From: Ignavibacteriales bacterium
GTDB taxonomy: Bacteria > Bacteroidota > Ignavibacteria > UBA10030
Reading direction: 5' to 3'
Length of the DNA: 64,000 bases
NCBI GenBank assembly: GCA_026390575.1
Contig: JAPLFR010000016.1
Span: forward strand, 310,001-374,000
The notes beneath the pieces are model-generated. The model made no database searches. It was not told the DNA's origin and worked only from the letters and a program-made list of their open reading frames with translations. The position numbers were made by a program, and so were the translations under genes. Within the stretch, counting starts at the first letter, position 1; every line of letters starts with the position of its first letter. Of the stretch, positions 1 through 9,483 are shown piece after piece.

Positions 1-2
1 CG

Positions 3-113
3 CCTGCGGCAGGCAAGGACTCTACCAGTACTGAAGAACACAACGGTGCAATTGAAGTGAAAAGCAGAGAAGGCAAAAGCAGTACGTTTATCGTTCGGTT
101 GCCGGTTCTGTAG
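3..113 (+). pseudogene. C-terminal tail of a sensor histidine kinase (fragment, runs off the left edge)
   Basis: The frame is open from base 3 to a TAG at 111-113 and ends EEHNGAIEVKSREGKSSTF followed by IVRLPVL. This is the usual end of a GHKL ATPase domain (last G-x-x-F strand and a terminal LP). Upstream of EEHNG the sequence stops looking like a kinase and instead contains a short GCCTGC/GCAGGC palindrome at bases 2-14, so the piece may already be a broken remnant rather than the true end of an intact gene. A second copy lies at 171-267. The family assignment rests on about 25 residues only. Confidence 0.45.
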
Positions 114-178
114 AGTCCAGTCACCGACTGGACGTTTTCTATTGCCCTCATATTGTCCGATCTGATGATCGGACTCTA
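111..178. repeat. Composite of two REP-like palindromes
   Basis: Two perfect hairpins sit side by side: GTCCAGTC-ACC-GACTGGAC at 115-133 and GTCCGATC-TGAT-GATCGGAC at 155-174. The pair is enclosed by inverted arms TAGAGTCC (111-118) and GGACTCTA (171-178). There is no T-run, so they are not simple terminators. Their layout is that of bacterial interspersed mosaic (REP/BIME-type) elements. A RAYT transposase, the family that mobilises such repeats, is encoded at 15.2-15.7 kb. Confidence 0.6.
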
Positions 179-267
179 CGGGTACTGAAGAACACAATGG
201 TACAATTGAAGTGAAAAGCAGAGAAGACAAAAGCAGTACGTTTATCGTTCGGTTGCCGATTTTGTAG
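171..267 (+). pseudogene. Second copy of the histidine-kinase tail
   Basis: This 97-base unit matches 17-113 along its whole length with only a handful of substitutions and the same end, TTGCCG(A/G)TT(T/C)TGTAG. Its reading frame gives TEEHNGTIEVKSREDKSSTF and then IVRLPIL-stop. It has no start codon or upstream kinase domain, so it is a duplicated fragment and not a gene. The copies are offset by 154 bases with the palindrome pair between them, as expected if the repeat took part in the duplication. Confidence 0.6.
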
Positions 268-331
268 AAAGCTATTGAGCCTTTGAGCCGATGAGCAATT
301 TGGGTTCAGTTAGAAAGTATTTGCAATTACC

Positions 332-2446
332 CTACCTCAGCAAAACAAGTTTTTTTGTTTCAGTGAACGAGCCTGTCTGCAAGCGATAGAAATACACACC
401 GCTTGGCATTCCAGTCGCAATCCATTGCTTCGCGTATCTGCCAGCAGATAACTCTTCCGATACAACTGTTGCCACCTCTCTTCCTATTAGGTCAAATATT
501 TTAAGTGATACAAACGATTTACATGGAAGATTGAAGGAAATAGTTGTAGATGGATTAAAAGGATTGGGATAATTTTGCAAAAGCGAATATGATTGTGGCA
601 TCAAATCTCTTTCAGAAGAAATATTTGTTGGAATTAATGTACCTTTAAATATTCTCCCCGATGTACCACCAGCATAAAGTGATCGATCTTTTAATGCAAT
701 GATGCCACGGACTGCACCACTAAACATTAGATTCCAACTTGTGCTTTGTTTATGTAAAGAATTCCCATTAACGGGTAATGTATAACATCCGCGGGAAGTT
801 CCTGCAATGATATTACTTCCATCAAAATAAAGTGAATAGGCTCCTCCAAGGCCTAAATTGCTCCACGTCTTTCCAGTATCTTGTGAAAAATAAACACCAC
901 CTGTATCACAAGCTGCATAGAAAGTATGATCATCAACCGAAATCATTGTATTAATATACTCCCCTAAACTGGCAATTTTTTCTATTTTAGTTAGTCCATT
1001 GAAAGAGATTCGATATATATCGCCATTAAAAAAATATCCATTAGAAGACCAATTTACGCTGGCAGAATATATAACATTCTTGGCAGGAAAAATGCTTAGC
1101 CAAAATCGCATCGTATCTAAGGATTGGTCAAGAGAATTCCATGTAGAACCAAAATCAGATGAAACCATAATCCCTTTATTGGAGGTTGTGGCATAGTATT
1201 TCCCAGAGGCAGTATCAATATCAAAATCTCTAACTTGAGCAGAATAAATACTCGTATTGAAGTAATAATTCCAAAATCCTCCATCAAATGTCTGTCGCAT
1301 AAATGCTGAATTATAAGGATAAATTTCACCTTGAAGGCCCACCGCAATTTGTGCGGTAGATTGATTACTTTTTTTAATCCAATGGTATCCGCGATCTGTC
1401 GATTGGAACACTCCATCGGAAGTTCCCGCAAACAGTGTAGTATCTTTATATGGTACTATATTATATACTACTACATTTGATAGTCCTGCGTTTATAGAAA
1501 ACCAATTTTGACCACGATCAGGAGATAAAAATATTCCATTTTTCGTTCCAGCATACATTTTATTGCCTGGCCCAAAAATTAATTCCAATATTCTATCTTG
1601 ATCTAAACCGTGAGAATTCTGCTCCCACGTGCTTCCACTATCAATTGATCTAAACAATCCAATATCTGTGCCAACATAAATATACTCACTATCGTCCACA
1701 ACAATAGAAAATATCGTTGTTATATCACCTGAAATCCTGTTCCAGGTTTTGCCTGTGTCAACTGATTTATACATATATGAGCTATACATATTATCTGCTA
1801 ATGAACTCCCTCCTGCGTAAAGATTACCTCTTTTACTAAACGCAACTGTATTTACTAGGGCTGTATCCAATCCACTAAGTAACCAAGTATTGCCACTATC
1901 CTTTGAAAGATAGACGCCTTTATTTGTTGCCGCAATTAAATAATTATTCGGAAGTCTGTACAACTGGCTAACGTTCTTTCCAGATAAGCCAGTATCTCTA
2001 CGAACCCACGAGCTGCCATTATTACTTGAAAAATATATGCCATTAGACCCTGTGGCGACATAAATATTCCCTGAAGGTGTAACTAAAAAATCAGCAAAGC
2101 CTAAACCATTAGATTGCCCCAGAGATATATTAGTCCAGGCATTTGAATTGTTCACATTCTTCGCATTTATTCTTTTTAAGCCACCTCCCCCAGCAAAGAT
2201 ATTACCTAAAGTATCACACCTTAATCGTATCGAAGCTGATGTCAATGAGCCACTCCAATCAAGACCTTGATTGGTAGAAAGAAAAACCCCTAGATTATTA
2301 CAACACAATACAGAATTATTATCGACACATAAGATCGAATACACAATTCCACCCGTGGGAAGAGTCACTGTCTCCCATGAATATTGCGCTTTCATCTCTT
2401 CGCAGAATAGAATTAAGATACCGATATAGAATAAACAACTTTTCAT
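332..2446 (-). CDS. Secreted Asp-box beta-propeller protein with T9SS sorting domain
   Basis: A 704-residue exported protein. Residues 1-20 form a signal peptide (MKSCLFYIGILILFCEEMKA). The body contains at least eight Asp-box motifs of the form S-x-D-x-G-x-T-W (for example SKDSGNTW, SVDTGKTW, SIDSGSTW, SSDFGSTW, SQDTGKTW), typical of sortilin/YCF48/BNR-like seven-bladed propellers. The last 90 residues are a type A T9SS sorting domain: the QNYPNPFNPST motif, FDLIGREVATVV, SGVYFYRL and a basic end KKLVLLR. The protein is therefore expected to cross the outer membrane through the type IX system and be surface-attached or released. The ligand or substrate cannot be predicted. The gene ends a long minus-strand run but is separated from coaD by about 110 bases and probably has its own promoter. 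Confidence 0.85.
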   Translation of the reverse strand: MKSCLFYIGILILFCEEMKAQYSWETVTLPTGGIVYSILCVDNNSVLCCNNLGVFLSTNQGLDWSGSLTSASIRLRCDTLGNIFAGGGGLKRINAKNVNNSNAWTNISLGQSNGLGFADFLVTPSGNIYVATGSNGIYFSSNNGSSWVRRDTGLSGKNVSQLYRLPNNYLIAATNKGVYLSKDSGNTWLLSGLDTALVNTVAFSKRGNLYAGGSSLADNMYSSYMYKSVDTGKTWNRISGDITTIFSIVVDDSEYIYVGTDIGLFRSIDSGSTWEQNSHGLDQDRILELIFGPGNKMYAGTKNGIFLSPDRGQNWFSINAGLSNVVVYNIVPYKDTTLFAGTSDGVFQSTDRGYHWIKKSNQSTAQIAVGLQGEIYPYNSAFMRQTFDGGFWNYYFNTSIYSAQVRDFDIDTASGKYYATTSNKGIMVSSDFGSTWNSLDQSLDTMRFWLSIFPAKNVIYSASVNWSSNGYFFNGDIYRISFNGLTKIEKIASLGEYINTMISVDDHTFYAACDTGGVYFSQDTGKTWSNLGLGGAYSLYFDGSNIIAGTSRGCYTLPVNGNSLHKQSTSWNLMFSGAVRGIIALKDRSLYAGGTSGRIFKGTLIPTNISSERDLMPQSYSLLQNYPNPFNPSTTISFNLPCKSFVSLKIFDLIGREVATVVSEELSAGRYAKQWIATGMPSGVYFYRLQTGSFTETKKLVLLR

Positions 2447-2554
2447 ATTTTCCCCATTATTTTTTTATTCAACTCGCGCTAATTTCCATTTAAAACAACT
2501 ATTAAAAATATCGATTGAGCAATCAAACAGATGTGTGATAAGATGAGATAGACT

Positions 2555-3034
2555 TTATCGCCTGCTTTTTTGCCGGAGAGCTTTCAGTACTACTGGCGGG
2601 ACAAACTTGCTTACGTCGCCGCCCAGGCGGGCAATTTCCCGGACAAAATTCGAACTCAGGTAGGTGTACTTTTCATTCGGCATCAGAAACACGGTTTCCA
2701 TCTTCTCGTCTAATTTCCGATTCATCAGCGCCATTTGCAGCTCGTACTCGAAATCCGTCATTGCGCGCAAGCCGCGAACGACCGAAATGGCATTCTGCTT
2801 CTGAACATATTCTACAAGCAATCCTTCAAAGGAATCCACTTCGACATTTTTATAACGCTTCGTCACCTGCCGGAGAAGTGTGATTCGTTCTTCTTCCGTA
2901 AAAAGCGGGTTTTTTTCTGTATTCCGCGCAATCGTGATAATGACTTTATCGAACAGTTTCAATGCGCGTTCAAGAATATCAAGGTGACCATTCGTGACAG
3001 GATCGAATGTTCCGGGATAGATGGCTATTTTCAT
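2555..3034 (-). CDS. coaD: Phosphopantetheine adenylyltransferase
   Basis: This enzyme transfers AMP from ATP to 4'-phosphopantetheine to make dephospho-CoA, the penultimate step of coenzyme A synthesis. The 159-residue protein has the family length. It starts MKIAIYPGTFDPVTNGHLD, which holds the nucleotidyltransferase T-x-G-H signature, and carries VVRGLRAMTDFEYE and the C-terminal YLSSNFVREIARLGGDVSKF motif. The ATG at 3034 is preferred over an in-frame start 30 bases upstream because the latter adds residues absent from the family and overlaps rsmD. It begins one base after the rsmD stop, so the two are translationally linked, a pairing common in many bacteria. Confidence 0.96.
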   Translation of the reverse strand: MKIAIYPGTFDPVTNGHLDILERALKLFDKVIITIARNTEKNPLFTEEERITLLRQVTKRYKNVEVDSFEGLLVEYVQKQNAISVVRGLRAMTDFEYELQMALMNRKLDEKMETVFLMPNEKYTYLSSNFVREIARLGGDVSKFVPPVVLKALRQKSRR

Positions 3035-3035
3035 T

Positions 3036-3605
3036 TCACGTCCTTGGCGATGCTGGTGGGACAATGGCTTTTAAAATGAGTACTGTCGTTTGACCGAACC
3101 CTTTTCTGAGAATTTCGTATTTCTGCTCGTCCAATTCAATCACGGATTCGCGGCTGTGTTCCATCACCACATACGTGCCGTTGCGCAAAATACCAGAATC
3201 ATAAATTGCGTTCGGCAGTACACCGATGTTGTCCAATTTATACGGCGGATCGGTAAAGACAAGATCGTACACATGAGTAATATTCTTCAGATACCAAAAA
3301 ACATCCGCCTGGTACACAGAACATTGCGAATCGCATCCGAGCGAAGCAACATTTTTTTCCAACACTTCCAACGATTTGCGGGCTTTGTCTATAAAGGTGA
3401 CACTCTTGACGCCGCGGCTCAACGCTTCCAATCCAAGACTGCCGCTACCTGCAAATAAATCCAACACATCCAAACCGTCAAACTCGATTCGGTTCGATAG
3501 AATGTCAAAGATAGTCTGTTTCGCGCGGTCAGTCGTCGGGCGGACGGACAAATCAGGCACAGACTCAATTGAACGGCCGCGGAATTCGCCTGCAATAATT
3601 CTCAT
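3036..3605 (-). CDS. rsmD: 16S rRNA (guanine966-N2)-methyltransferase
   Basis: The product methylates G966 of 16S rRNA in the assembled small subunit, using S-adenosylmethionine. The 189-residue protein starts MRIIAGEFRGRSIESVP and has the SAM-binding loop DLFAGSGSLGLEALSRG near residue 46 and the N6/N2-methylase motif IV DPPY in LVFTDPPYKLDN near residue 117. It overlaps the upstream PilM-like gene by four bases (ATGA) and is followed by coaD after one base, so it lies in a tightly packed operon. Confidence 0.93.
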   Translation of the reverse strand: MRIIAGEFRGRSIESVPDLSVRPTTDRAKQTIFDILSNRIEFDGLDVLDLFAGSGSLGLEALSRGVKSVTFIDKARKSLEVLEKNVASLGCDSQCSVYQADVFWYLKNITHVYDLVFTDPPYKLDNIGVLPNAIYDSGILRNGTYVVMEHSRESVIELDEQKYEILRKGFGQTTVLILKAIVPPASPRT

Positions 3606-4522
3606 TTCGCGCGCAGCGCCAAACCGATTGCCGCAGCGAACCGGTAGCTTTCCTTCATAAATGGTTTAGATAATTTATCCGCAGCACGGATTTTTCGGAA
3701 CGAATTCATCGCAAGCGTCTGTTTAATGCCAGTTGTTGAACGGAGTGACACAACAAAATCCTGGGTAATGTCGATACCGTGCAGAAGAATTGCCGCCGGC
3801 GTGTCAATGTCTTTCTGTTTCAGGTATTTCAGATATTCCATGATCGGTTTTGTCGGGTCGGAATCACCGTAATAAAGAAATGCCCTGTAGTCCGTCATCG
3901 CACCTTTGTGAATGAGACTTGCATCGACGCCGTTTTTGCGAAGCCCGAAGAGTACAATTTCATGATCAAGAATCTCTGGATAATTCGTGATGAGTGTTTT
4001 CTCCGTGCTAAACTGATCAATGTCTATGATATTCAGATTCAACTTCAATCCCGCCACGGCCTTTTGTAAGAATGCCGCTACGCCACGCCGTACCGCCACC
4101 ATAAATGTTTGCTGCGCTGTTTTGTTCTCGAGCGGCAGCCCGTCTGCACCGATGATAAAATCTTTCGGCGATGCATCTGGAAAATATTGATTCATTTCCC
4201 ATTGAAGATATTGAGATAAATCTTTTCCCTTCAATGCAGGATCAACAGGAATAATATTGATGAACATCGGATCAGGCGGGAGTGCAAACGAAATAATTTC
4301 TGCGGTTACCTTCTGTTGTTTGATAATACTCTTCAGCTCCGACACAAATGTTCCCAAATGCGGATGTGTAGCCGAGAGATTCGCCCCTTCCTGTGCAAAA
4401 TCTATTGCAGTATCCCGTTCTGTTAATACCGTAACAGTTCGTTTCTTCCTCTTGTGTTCCACGACGGCTAATTGAATTTTTCCTTTAAGGAACGAAACGC
4501 CGATATAACTGGTTGATTTCAT
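3602..4522 (-). CDS. PilM-like actin-fold protein
   Basis: A 306-residue protein that begins TSYIGVSFLKGKIQLAVVE, a phosphate-1-like strand-turn-strand of the actin/FtsA/PilM ATPase fold. It continues with a PilM-type middle section (ALPPDPMFINIIPVDP, LQWEMNQYFPDAS, VAVRRGVAAFLQKAV). PilM proteins form the cytoplasmic collar of type IV pilus or competence machines. No other pil genes are adjacent, but comEA, encoding a DNA-uptake protein, lies immediately upstream, which fits a competence or pilus role. There is no membrane segment. The assignment is by fold-level resemblance, so the exact function is uncertain. Confidence 0.6.
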   Translation of the reverse strand: MKSTSYIGVSFLKGKIQLAVVEHKRKKRTVTVLTERDTAIDFAQEGANLSATHPHLGTFVSELKSIIKQQKVTAEIISFALPPDPMFINIIPVDPALKGKDLSQYLQWEMNQYFPDASPKDFIIGADGLPLENKTAQQTFMVAVRRGVAAFLQKAVAGLKLNLNIIDIDQFSTEKTLITNYPEILDHEIVLFGLRKNGVDASLIHKGAMTDYRAFLYYGDSDPTKPIMEYLKYLKQKDIDTPAAILLHGIDITQDFVVSLRSTTGIKQTLAMNSFRKIRAADKLSKPFMKESYRFAAAIGLALRAK

Positions 4523-4548
4523 GTGAAGAATCTCTCGATGAGTGAGTG

Positions 4549-4974
4549 CTATTGAGTTGTAATCAACGATTTAAGGTTTTCTATTTTTTTCTTACTCATT
4601 CCTTTTATAGCGCGTAATTCATCAACAGTGGAAAACTTACCTCTTTCTGCGCGATAGGTGAGAATGCGCTTTGCTGTTACTTCACCAATGCCGGGCAAAT
4701 CTAAAAGCTGCTGCTTTGTCGCTGCGTTGATATTAAGTTTGCCTGACACATGTTCAATTTCTTCGTTGATCGCTCCAATGGAACCTTCCTCCGGTACCGC
4801 ATTCAGTGCAGCGAACGTACTGTCGGATGCACGGTAATCAAATTGCGGCGCAGATGGAAACGTTGCTTGATACAATCGAATGCCTGCGCCCGCAAGCAGT
4901 GTCACAACGAGGAACAGAATCACTTTCCGTTCTGTATTCGTCAATGCAATCCAGTCTGCGATGCGCTTTAGCAT
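4549..4974 (-). CDS. comEA: ComEA-type helix-hairpin-helix DNA-binding protein
   Basis: A 141-residue protein with one N-terminal membrane helix (about residues 19-36, VILFLVVTLLAGAGIRLY), a short linker and a C-terminal double helix-hairpin-helix domain. The hairpins are visible as LNINAATKQQLLDLPGIG, then ITAKRIL-like VTAKRILTYRAERGKF, and IKGMSKKKIENLKSL. ComEA proteins bind incoming double-stranded DNA at the outer face of the inner membrane during natural transformation. It follows dnaJ after six bases. Short HhH proteins of this kind are found in many bacteria without proven competence, so the transformation role is an inference. Confidence 0.85.
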   Translation of the reverse strand: MLKRIADWIALTNTERKVILFLVVTLLAGAGIRLYQATFPSAPQFDYRASDSTFAALNAVPEEGSIGAINEEIEHVSGKLNINAATKQQLLDLPGIGEVTAKRILTYRAERGKFSTVDELRAIKGMSKKKIENLKSLITTQ

Positions 4975-4980
4975 GTCCGA

Positions 4981-6153
4981 TCAAGAAAAGACATCTTTTA
5001 CTTTATCGAAAAAAGTTCGATCGCTGTTACGGCGTTCTTCCTCGCTCGGGTTGACGTGTTCACATAAAGAAAGAGCACGCAACAATTCTTTCTCTTTACC
5101 GTTAATTTTTGCCGGTACCCATACGTTCACGCGCACTAATTCATCTCCACGGCCGTAATTGTTGAGATGCGGAATGCCGCGTTCGCGCATCCGCAATAAC
5201 CTGCCTGCTGGTGTTCCAGAATCAATCGCAAGTTTCGCTTTCCCCGTCAGCGTTGGAATCTCCACGTCGCCGCCCATTACTGCGGTTGGATAACTGATCC
5301 ACAAATCATACACAATATCATCGCCATTACGCTTGAAGCTTTCATGCGGTTCTTCTTCAATAACAACAATTAAATCGCCTGCAGGGCCGCCCCGCCGTCC
5401 GGCATTGCCTTGGCCGGGAAGCGTAATATAATTTCCTTCCGATACGCCTGCAGGTACGGTAACTTTGATAGTCGATTCGCCTTGCACCCGTCCTTCGCCA
5501 GAACAGGTGAGGCATGGATCCTTCACAATGCGTCCTTCACCTTCGCAATTCGGACATGTGGTAATATTCACAAACTGACCGAACATCGAGCGCGACACCT
5601 GCCGTAATTCGCCGCTGCCACCGCATTGCGGACACGTTGTTTTTCCGTTGGATGTTTTTGCGCCGCTGCCGTTGCAAATATCGCATTTTTTTTGCCGCTT
5701 CACTTTGAGTTTCTTCTCGACACTGCCGGCAATTTCTTCAAGTGTCAACGAAAGCCGTACACGCAAGTCAGAACCCGGCTGTCCATGCTGTGCAGAAGAG
5801 CGCCTCCGCGGCCTCTGACCACCGCCGAATACTTCATCGAAAATCGAGCCGCCAAAACCACCGGTAAAAATATCGCCAAAGGTACTAAAAATATCGTTGA
5901 TGTCGTTAAAGTCTCGGTAGTTGGTGCCGCGCAATCCCTCATGTCCATACTGGTCATACCGTTGTTTCTTCTCCGGATCACCAAGTACTTCGTATGCCTC
6001 TGCAGCTTCCTTAAATTTTTCTTCCGACTCTTTATTTCCAGCGTTGCGGTCTGGATGAAACTTCATTGCCATTTGGCGATATGCTTTTTTGATTTCATCT
6101 TGTGAAGCATTTCGGCCAACACCCAGGACTTCATAAAAATCTCTTTTCGCCAT
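4981..6153 (-). CDS. dnaJ: Chaperone protein DnaJ
   Basis: Hsp40 co-chaperone that stimulates the ATPase of DnaK and delivers unfolded clients. The 390-residue protein has the full type I architecture: a J domain with HPD at residues 34-36 ([10 protein letters not shown]), a Gly/Phe-rich linker (about 75-115), four CxxCxGxG zinc-binding repeats ([32 protein letters not shown], about 150-220) and the C-terminal substrate-binding domains. It is third in the hrcA-grpE-dnaJ order and follows grpE after six bases. dnaK is not in the window. Confidence 0.97.
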   Translation of the reverse strand: MAKRDFYEVLGVGRNASQDEIKKAYRQMAMKFHPDRNAGNKESEEKFKEAAEAYEVLGDPEKKQRYDQYGHEGLRGTNYRDFNDINDIFSTFGDIFTGGFGGSIFDEVFGGGQRPRRRSSAQHGQPGSDLRVRLSLTLEEIAGSVEKKLKVKRQKKCDICNGSGAKTSNGKTTCPQCGGSGELRQVSRSMFGQFVNITTCPNCEGEGRIVKDPCLTCSGEGRVQGESTIKVTVPAGVSEGNYITLPGQGNAGRRGGPAGDLIVVIEEEPHESFKRNGDDIVYDLWISYPTAVMGGDVEIPTLTGKAKLAIDSGTPAGRLLRMRERGIPHLNNYGRGDELVRVNVWVPAKINGKEKELLRALSLCEHVNPSEEERRNSDRTFFDKVKDVFS

Positions 6154-6159
6154 ACCTGC

Positions 6160-6756
6160 TTAGTCCCTCGAAATGCTGGTGGATGATTCCGATTGTGGTG
6201 CTTCATTCTGCTCTTCTGGCGGAACGGAAGACACAACCACTTTTGCGTGGCGAATAACTTTATCGTTCAGCATATATCCTTTTTCAATTTCTTCGATCAC
6301 TGTATGCGGCGGCAGGTCTTTTCTCGGGATTTGCATCAGCGCATCGTGATATTCGACGCTGAATTCTTTTCCCACCGTCTCGAACGCCTTCACACCTCGC
6401 CCCTCCAGCACTTTCACTAATTTCAGATAAATCAATTCGACACCTTTTACTAAGGCATCAGACTCTTTGATTTCTTTGCTGTGCTTGAGCGAACGCTCAA
6501 AGTCATCCAGCACCGGAAGCAAATCATCAATCAGAGATTCCGTTGCAAACCTGACAATGTTTGCCGTTTCATTTTCGATACGCCGTTTGTAGTTGTCAAA
6601 CTCAGCGGCCTTTCGCAACAGCATATCTTTGTATTGATCTACCTGCTTCTGCAGTTCTTCTATCTGAACATTCGATGCCGCATCTTTTGTTAATTCAGCT
6701 TGTGGTGGTGTTTCCGGTTTTTGTTCTTTTTCAGTTCCATGTATCTTCTTTTCCAA
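6160..6756 (-). CDS. grpE: Nucleotide exchange factor GrpE
   Basis: GrpE releases ADP from DnaK. The 198-residue protein has an acidic, low-complexity N-terminus, a long coiled coil (IEELQKQVDQYKDMLLRKAA), the family segment EFDNYKRRIENE, and the C-terminal beta domain ending in VIRHAKVVVSS. The start is a TTG at 6756: no ATG is available in frame because a stop lies a few codons upstream, and a GGAAA stretch precedes the TTG. It sits between hrcA and dnaJ and should be under the same CIRCE control. Confidence 0.95.
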   Translation of the reverse strand: MEKKIHGTEKEQKPETPPQAELTKDAASNVQIEELQKQVDQYKDMLLRKAAEFDNYKRRIENETANIVRFATESLIDDLLPVLDDFERSLKHSKEIKESDALVKGVELIYLKLVKVLEGRGVKAFETVGKEFSVEYHDALMQIPRKDLPPHTVIEEIEKGYMLNDKVIRHAKVVVSSVPPEEQNEAPQSESSTSISRD

Positions 6757-6820
6757 ATCGCTTTTTCCATTTCTTATCTAATGAATTTATCCGCATGGCA
6801 ATTCCTGCGGTTATTGTTTC

Positions 6821-7870
6821 TTATGAACTTAACATCTTTGCAATCGCCTGCGCCACGTAGTCGACAAGCGGAATGACTTTGCCGTAGTTCATACGCGTTG
6901 GGCCGATGATGCCTACACGACCCGTCACTCCGCCAACATCATACGTCGCTGTAACAAAGCTGTATTCTTTGGTTGTTTCGTCCTTATTTTCTGCGCCGAT
7001 GGTTACTACATAATTTCTCTGCGATTCATCATGGCGTTCCAGCAGGTGAACGATGATGTCTTCGTTTTCAATCAATTCAATGACAGAACGAAAGTTCTTT
7101 GGATCGATAAATTCCGGCTGGTCTACTATGTTTTTCGTTCCGCCGATAATTACTTTATCACGGTCTTTGGAATCGGTAAACAACTGGTCGACCGATTCAA
7201 CAAAGAGCCGGATCAATCCGGTTTTTTCATTCTGCACATCCCGAAGCCGGTCAATAAACGAATCGCGGATTTCTCGGAGCGTCAATCCGAACAACCGCTC
7301 GTTGATGAGACGGCCAACCTGATCGAGATGATCGCGCGGGACTTCAGCGCCGACTTCCAGCATAATTGTTCGCACAATACCGGTGCGAATAGAAATCACC
7401 ACGAGCAGTTTTGAACTGGTTATGGGAATCAATTCAATTTTTTCAAATATACCGCTGCTGAAATGCGGTGATGTTACTATACTGAGTTGATGTGAAATCT
7501 TCCCAAGCAATTTTGAGGATTCCCTCAGCATTTCTTCTGCATCATTCGTCTGGTTCAATTGCTGTTGAATGCGCAGTTTTTCATCGTCACCTAACTGCTG
7601 CATCTCCATCAGATAATCAATGTAAAACCTGTACCCGAGATCGGTCGGTATTCTGCCTGCCGAGGTGTGCGGATGAGATAAAAATCCGGTTTCTTCCAAA
7701 TCCGCCATGACATTGCGGATAGAAGCTGCGCTGAGATTTTTCTCTAAATGTTTGGAAATATACCGCGAGCCGACTGGAACAGCCGTCTGAATATAATTGT
7801 ATACCACGTGATGTAAAATACTCTGTTCACGTTCGGTCAACTTTTGGTTTTTGTTCGGTACTTCTGTCAT
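6821..7870 (-). CDS. hrcA: Heat-inducible transcription repressor HrcA
   Basis: HrcA represses chaperone operons by binding CIRCE and loses activity on heat shock. From the ATG at 7870 the protein has 349 residues: a winged-helix N-terminus (LTEREQSILHHVVYNYIQT, then SIRNVMADLEETGFLSHPHTSAGRIPTD split by the usual turn) and the GAF-like/dimerisation region to the end (VGIIGPTRMNYGKVIPLVDY). The ATG at 7870 is chosen over an upstream start giving eight extra non-conserved residues. A CIRCE element lies about 56 bases upstream, so the operon is autoregulated. Confidence 0.95.
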   Translation of the reverse strand: MTEVPNKNQKLTEREQSILHHVVYNYIQTAVPVGSRYISKHLEKNLSAASIRNVMADLEETGFLSHPHTSAGRIPTDLGYRFYIDYLMEMQQLGDDEKLRIQQQLNQTNDAEEMLRESSKLLGKISHQLSIVTSPHFSSGIFEKIELIPITSSKLLVVISIRTGIVRTIMLEVGAEVPRDHLDQVGRLINERLFGLTLREIRDSFIDRLRDVQNEKTGLIRLFVESVDQLFTDSKDRDKVIIGGTKNIVDQPEFIDPKNFRSVIELIENEDIIVHLLERHDESQRNYVVTIGAENKDETTKEYSFVTATYDVGGVTGRVGIIGPTRMNYGKVIPLVDYVAQAIAKMLSS

Positions 7871-7925
7871 CCTGCACCTGTGTCTCCAATACAAAATTAA
7901 CCATTAAACACTCCTTTGTCAAGGT

Positions 7926-7950
7926 AAGCACTCGATGATGGTGAGTGCTT
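7926..7950 (-). promoter_or_regulatory. CIRCE operator for HrcA
   Basis: The inverted repeat AAGCACTC (7926-7933), nine-base spacer, GAGTGCTT (7943-7950) matches the CIRCE consensus TTAGCACTC-N9-GAGTGCTAA in the arms and exactly in spacer length. It lies between the divergent hrcA and carA starts, nearer to hrcA, where HrcA would block transcription of hrcA-grpE-dnaJ. An effect on carA is possible but not expected. Confidence 0.95.
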
Positions 7951-8035
7951 CTGGTGCAGCGAACGAAATCTTGCAACAGCTAAAATTTGCGGGAAATTGC
8001 ATCGCCTCGCATTTCTTCTTATCTTCATAACAGTT

Positions 8036-9157
8036 ATGAAAGCAAAACTTGTTCTCGAAAACGGCACTATCTTCACGGGCGAATCATTCAGCGCAAACGG
8101 TGAAACGACCGGTGAAGTGGTTTTCAACACCAGTCTTACTGGATATCAAGAAATCCTTACCGATCCATCGTACGCAGGACAAATCGTGACAATGACATAT
8201 CCACTCATCGGCAATTACGGTGTGAATACGGAAGATCTCGAATCGGTCAAACCGCAAGTAGCAGGATTTGTAGTGAAGGAATATAGTGAATTTCCAAGCA
8301 ACTTCCGCTCTACAGAAAGTCTCGGCAGTTGGCTCATAAAGCATAATATCGTCGGCATACAAGGTATAGATACGAGGATGCTGACGAAGATGATCCGCTC
8401 CGTCGGTGCAATGCGCGGAATTATTTCTACGCAAGATTTAGATGATAAAAGTTTGCTTGTCAAAGTGAAAAAATCACCGCAAATGGCAGGACTCGATCTT
8501 GCCAGCTGCGTTACTACACTCGAATCGTACACATGGGATGAAATTGATAGGACACAGTTCGCGCTCCCTTTATCCAAGGCTATTCCTGGAAAGAAATGGA
8601 ATGTTGTTGTGTACGATTATGGCGTGAAGCAAAATATCCTGCGCCGGCTGACTTCTTACGGATGCAATCTTACAGTAGTACCTGCGCACACTTCGGCAGA
8701 AGATGTGCTAAAAATGAAACCAGACGGGATTTTTCTTTCAAACGGTCCTGGTGATCCAGCGGCGGTAACGTACGCAATTGAAAACCTCAAAAGACTTATT
8801 GGAATGAAGCCGATCTTCGGAATTTGCCTCGGACATCAATTACTCGCATTGGCATTAGGTGGAAAAACATTTAAGCTGAAATTTGGACACCGTGGAGGCA
8901 ATCATCCCGTAAAGAATCTGAAAACCGGATCGATTGAAATTACTTCGCAGAACCATGGCTTTGCCGTTGATCCGGATTCACTCGATGAGAAATCTATCAG
9001 GATCACTCACGAGAATTGGAACGATCATACGAACGAGGGATTCCGCCATCGTTCGCTGCCGATCTTCTCCGTTCAATATCACCCGGAAGCTTCCCCCGGC
9101 CCACACGACAGCGATTATCTCTTCGCCCAATTCATAGAGATGATGGAAAAACAATAG
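8036..9157 (+). CDS. carA: Carbamoyl-phosphate synthase small (glutaminase) subunit
   Basis: The subunit hydrolyses glutamine and channels ammonia to CarB for carbamoyl phosphate synthesis, feeding pyrimidines and arginine. The 373-residue protein has the N-terminal CPSase small-chain domain ([40 protein letters not shown] in pieces) and a class I glutaminase domain. The nucleophile is Cys264 in GICLGHQ, with the His349/Glu351 pair in [10 protein letters not shown]. The start at 8036 is used because it matches the family N-terminus; an upstream in-frame ATG at 7997 would add 13 unrelated residues. carB does not follow it in this window. Confidence 0.96.
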   Translation: MKAKLVLENGTIFTGESFSANGETTGEVVFNTSLTGYQEILTDPSYAGQIVTMTYPLIGNYGVNTEDLESVKPQVAGFVVKEYSEFPSNFRSTESLGSWLIKHNIVGIQGIDTRMLTKMIRSVGAMRGIISTQDLDDKSLLVKVKKSPQMAGLDLASCVTTLESYTWDEIDRTQFALPLSKAIPGKKWNVVVYDYGVKQNILRRLTSYGCNLTVVPAHTSAEDVLKMKPDGIFLSNGPGDPAAVTYAIENLKRLIGMKPIFGICLGHQLLALALGGKTFKLKFGHRGGNHPVKNLKTGSIEITSQNHGFAVDPDSLDEKSIRITHENWNDHTNEGFRHRSLPIFSVQYHPEASPGPHDSDYLFAQFIEMMEKQ

Positions 9158-9483
9158 GTATACTAACCTCGCTATTTCTTTAAAAAATATCTTTTCAGCT
9201 CAATCGCATTTTTTATTTTGTCATTGACTCGCTGGAATTAATATTTCAATTAATAGATACTTCCAAAAATACGAGATCCTTCGCCTTTCCGCTCCTCAGA
9301 ATAACGGTTACTATCCATTTTTTGGCGGTTTTTCATACACATTTACAATCAATAGTAAGAATCAGATAATTCTGAATTATGAATAGGATATTTCTGATAG
9401 TATTGCATTTCGATAATGCGTTCCTTACTATTCAACATAGTATTTCCACAATTGATCTTTCATCTTAAACAGAAGGAGCCAAT
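9158..9483. other. Intergenic region, no gene seen
   Basis: About 325 AT-rich bases between carA and the next plus-strand gene. I see no convincing ORF, tRNA or long hairpin. It ends with a strong ribosome binding site (AGAAGGAG) eight bases before the ATG at 9484, and presumably holds that gene's promoter. Confidence 0.5.
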
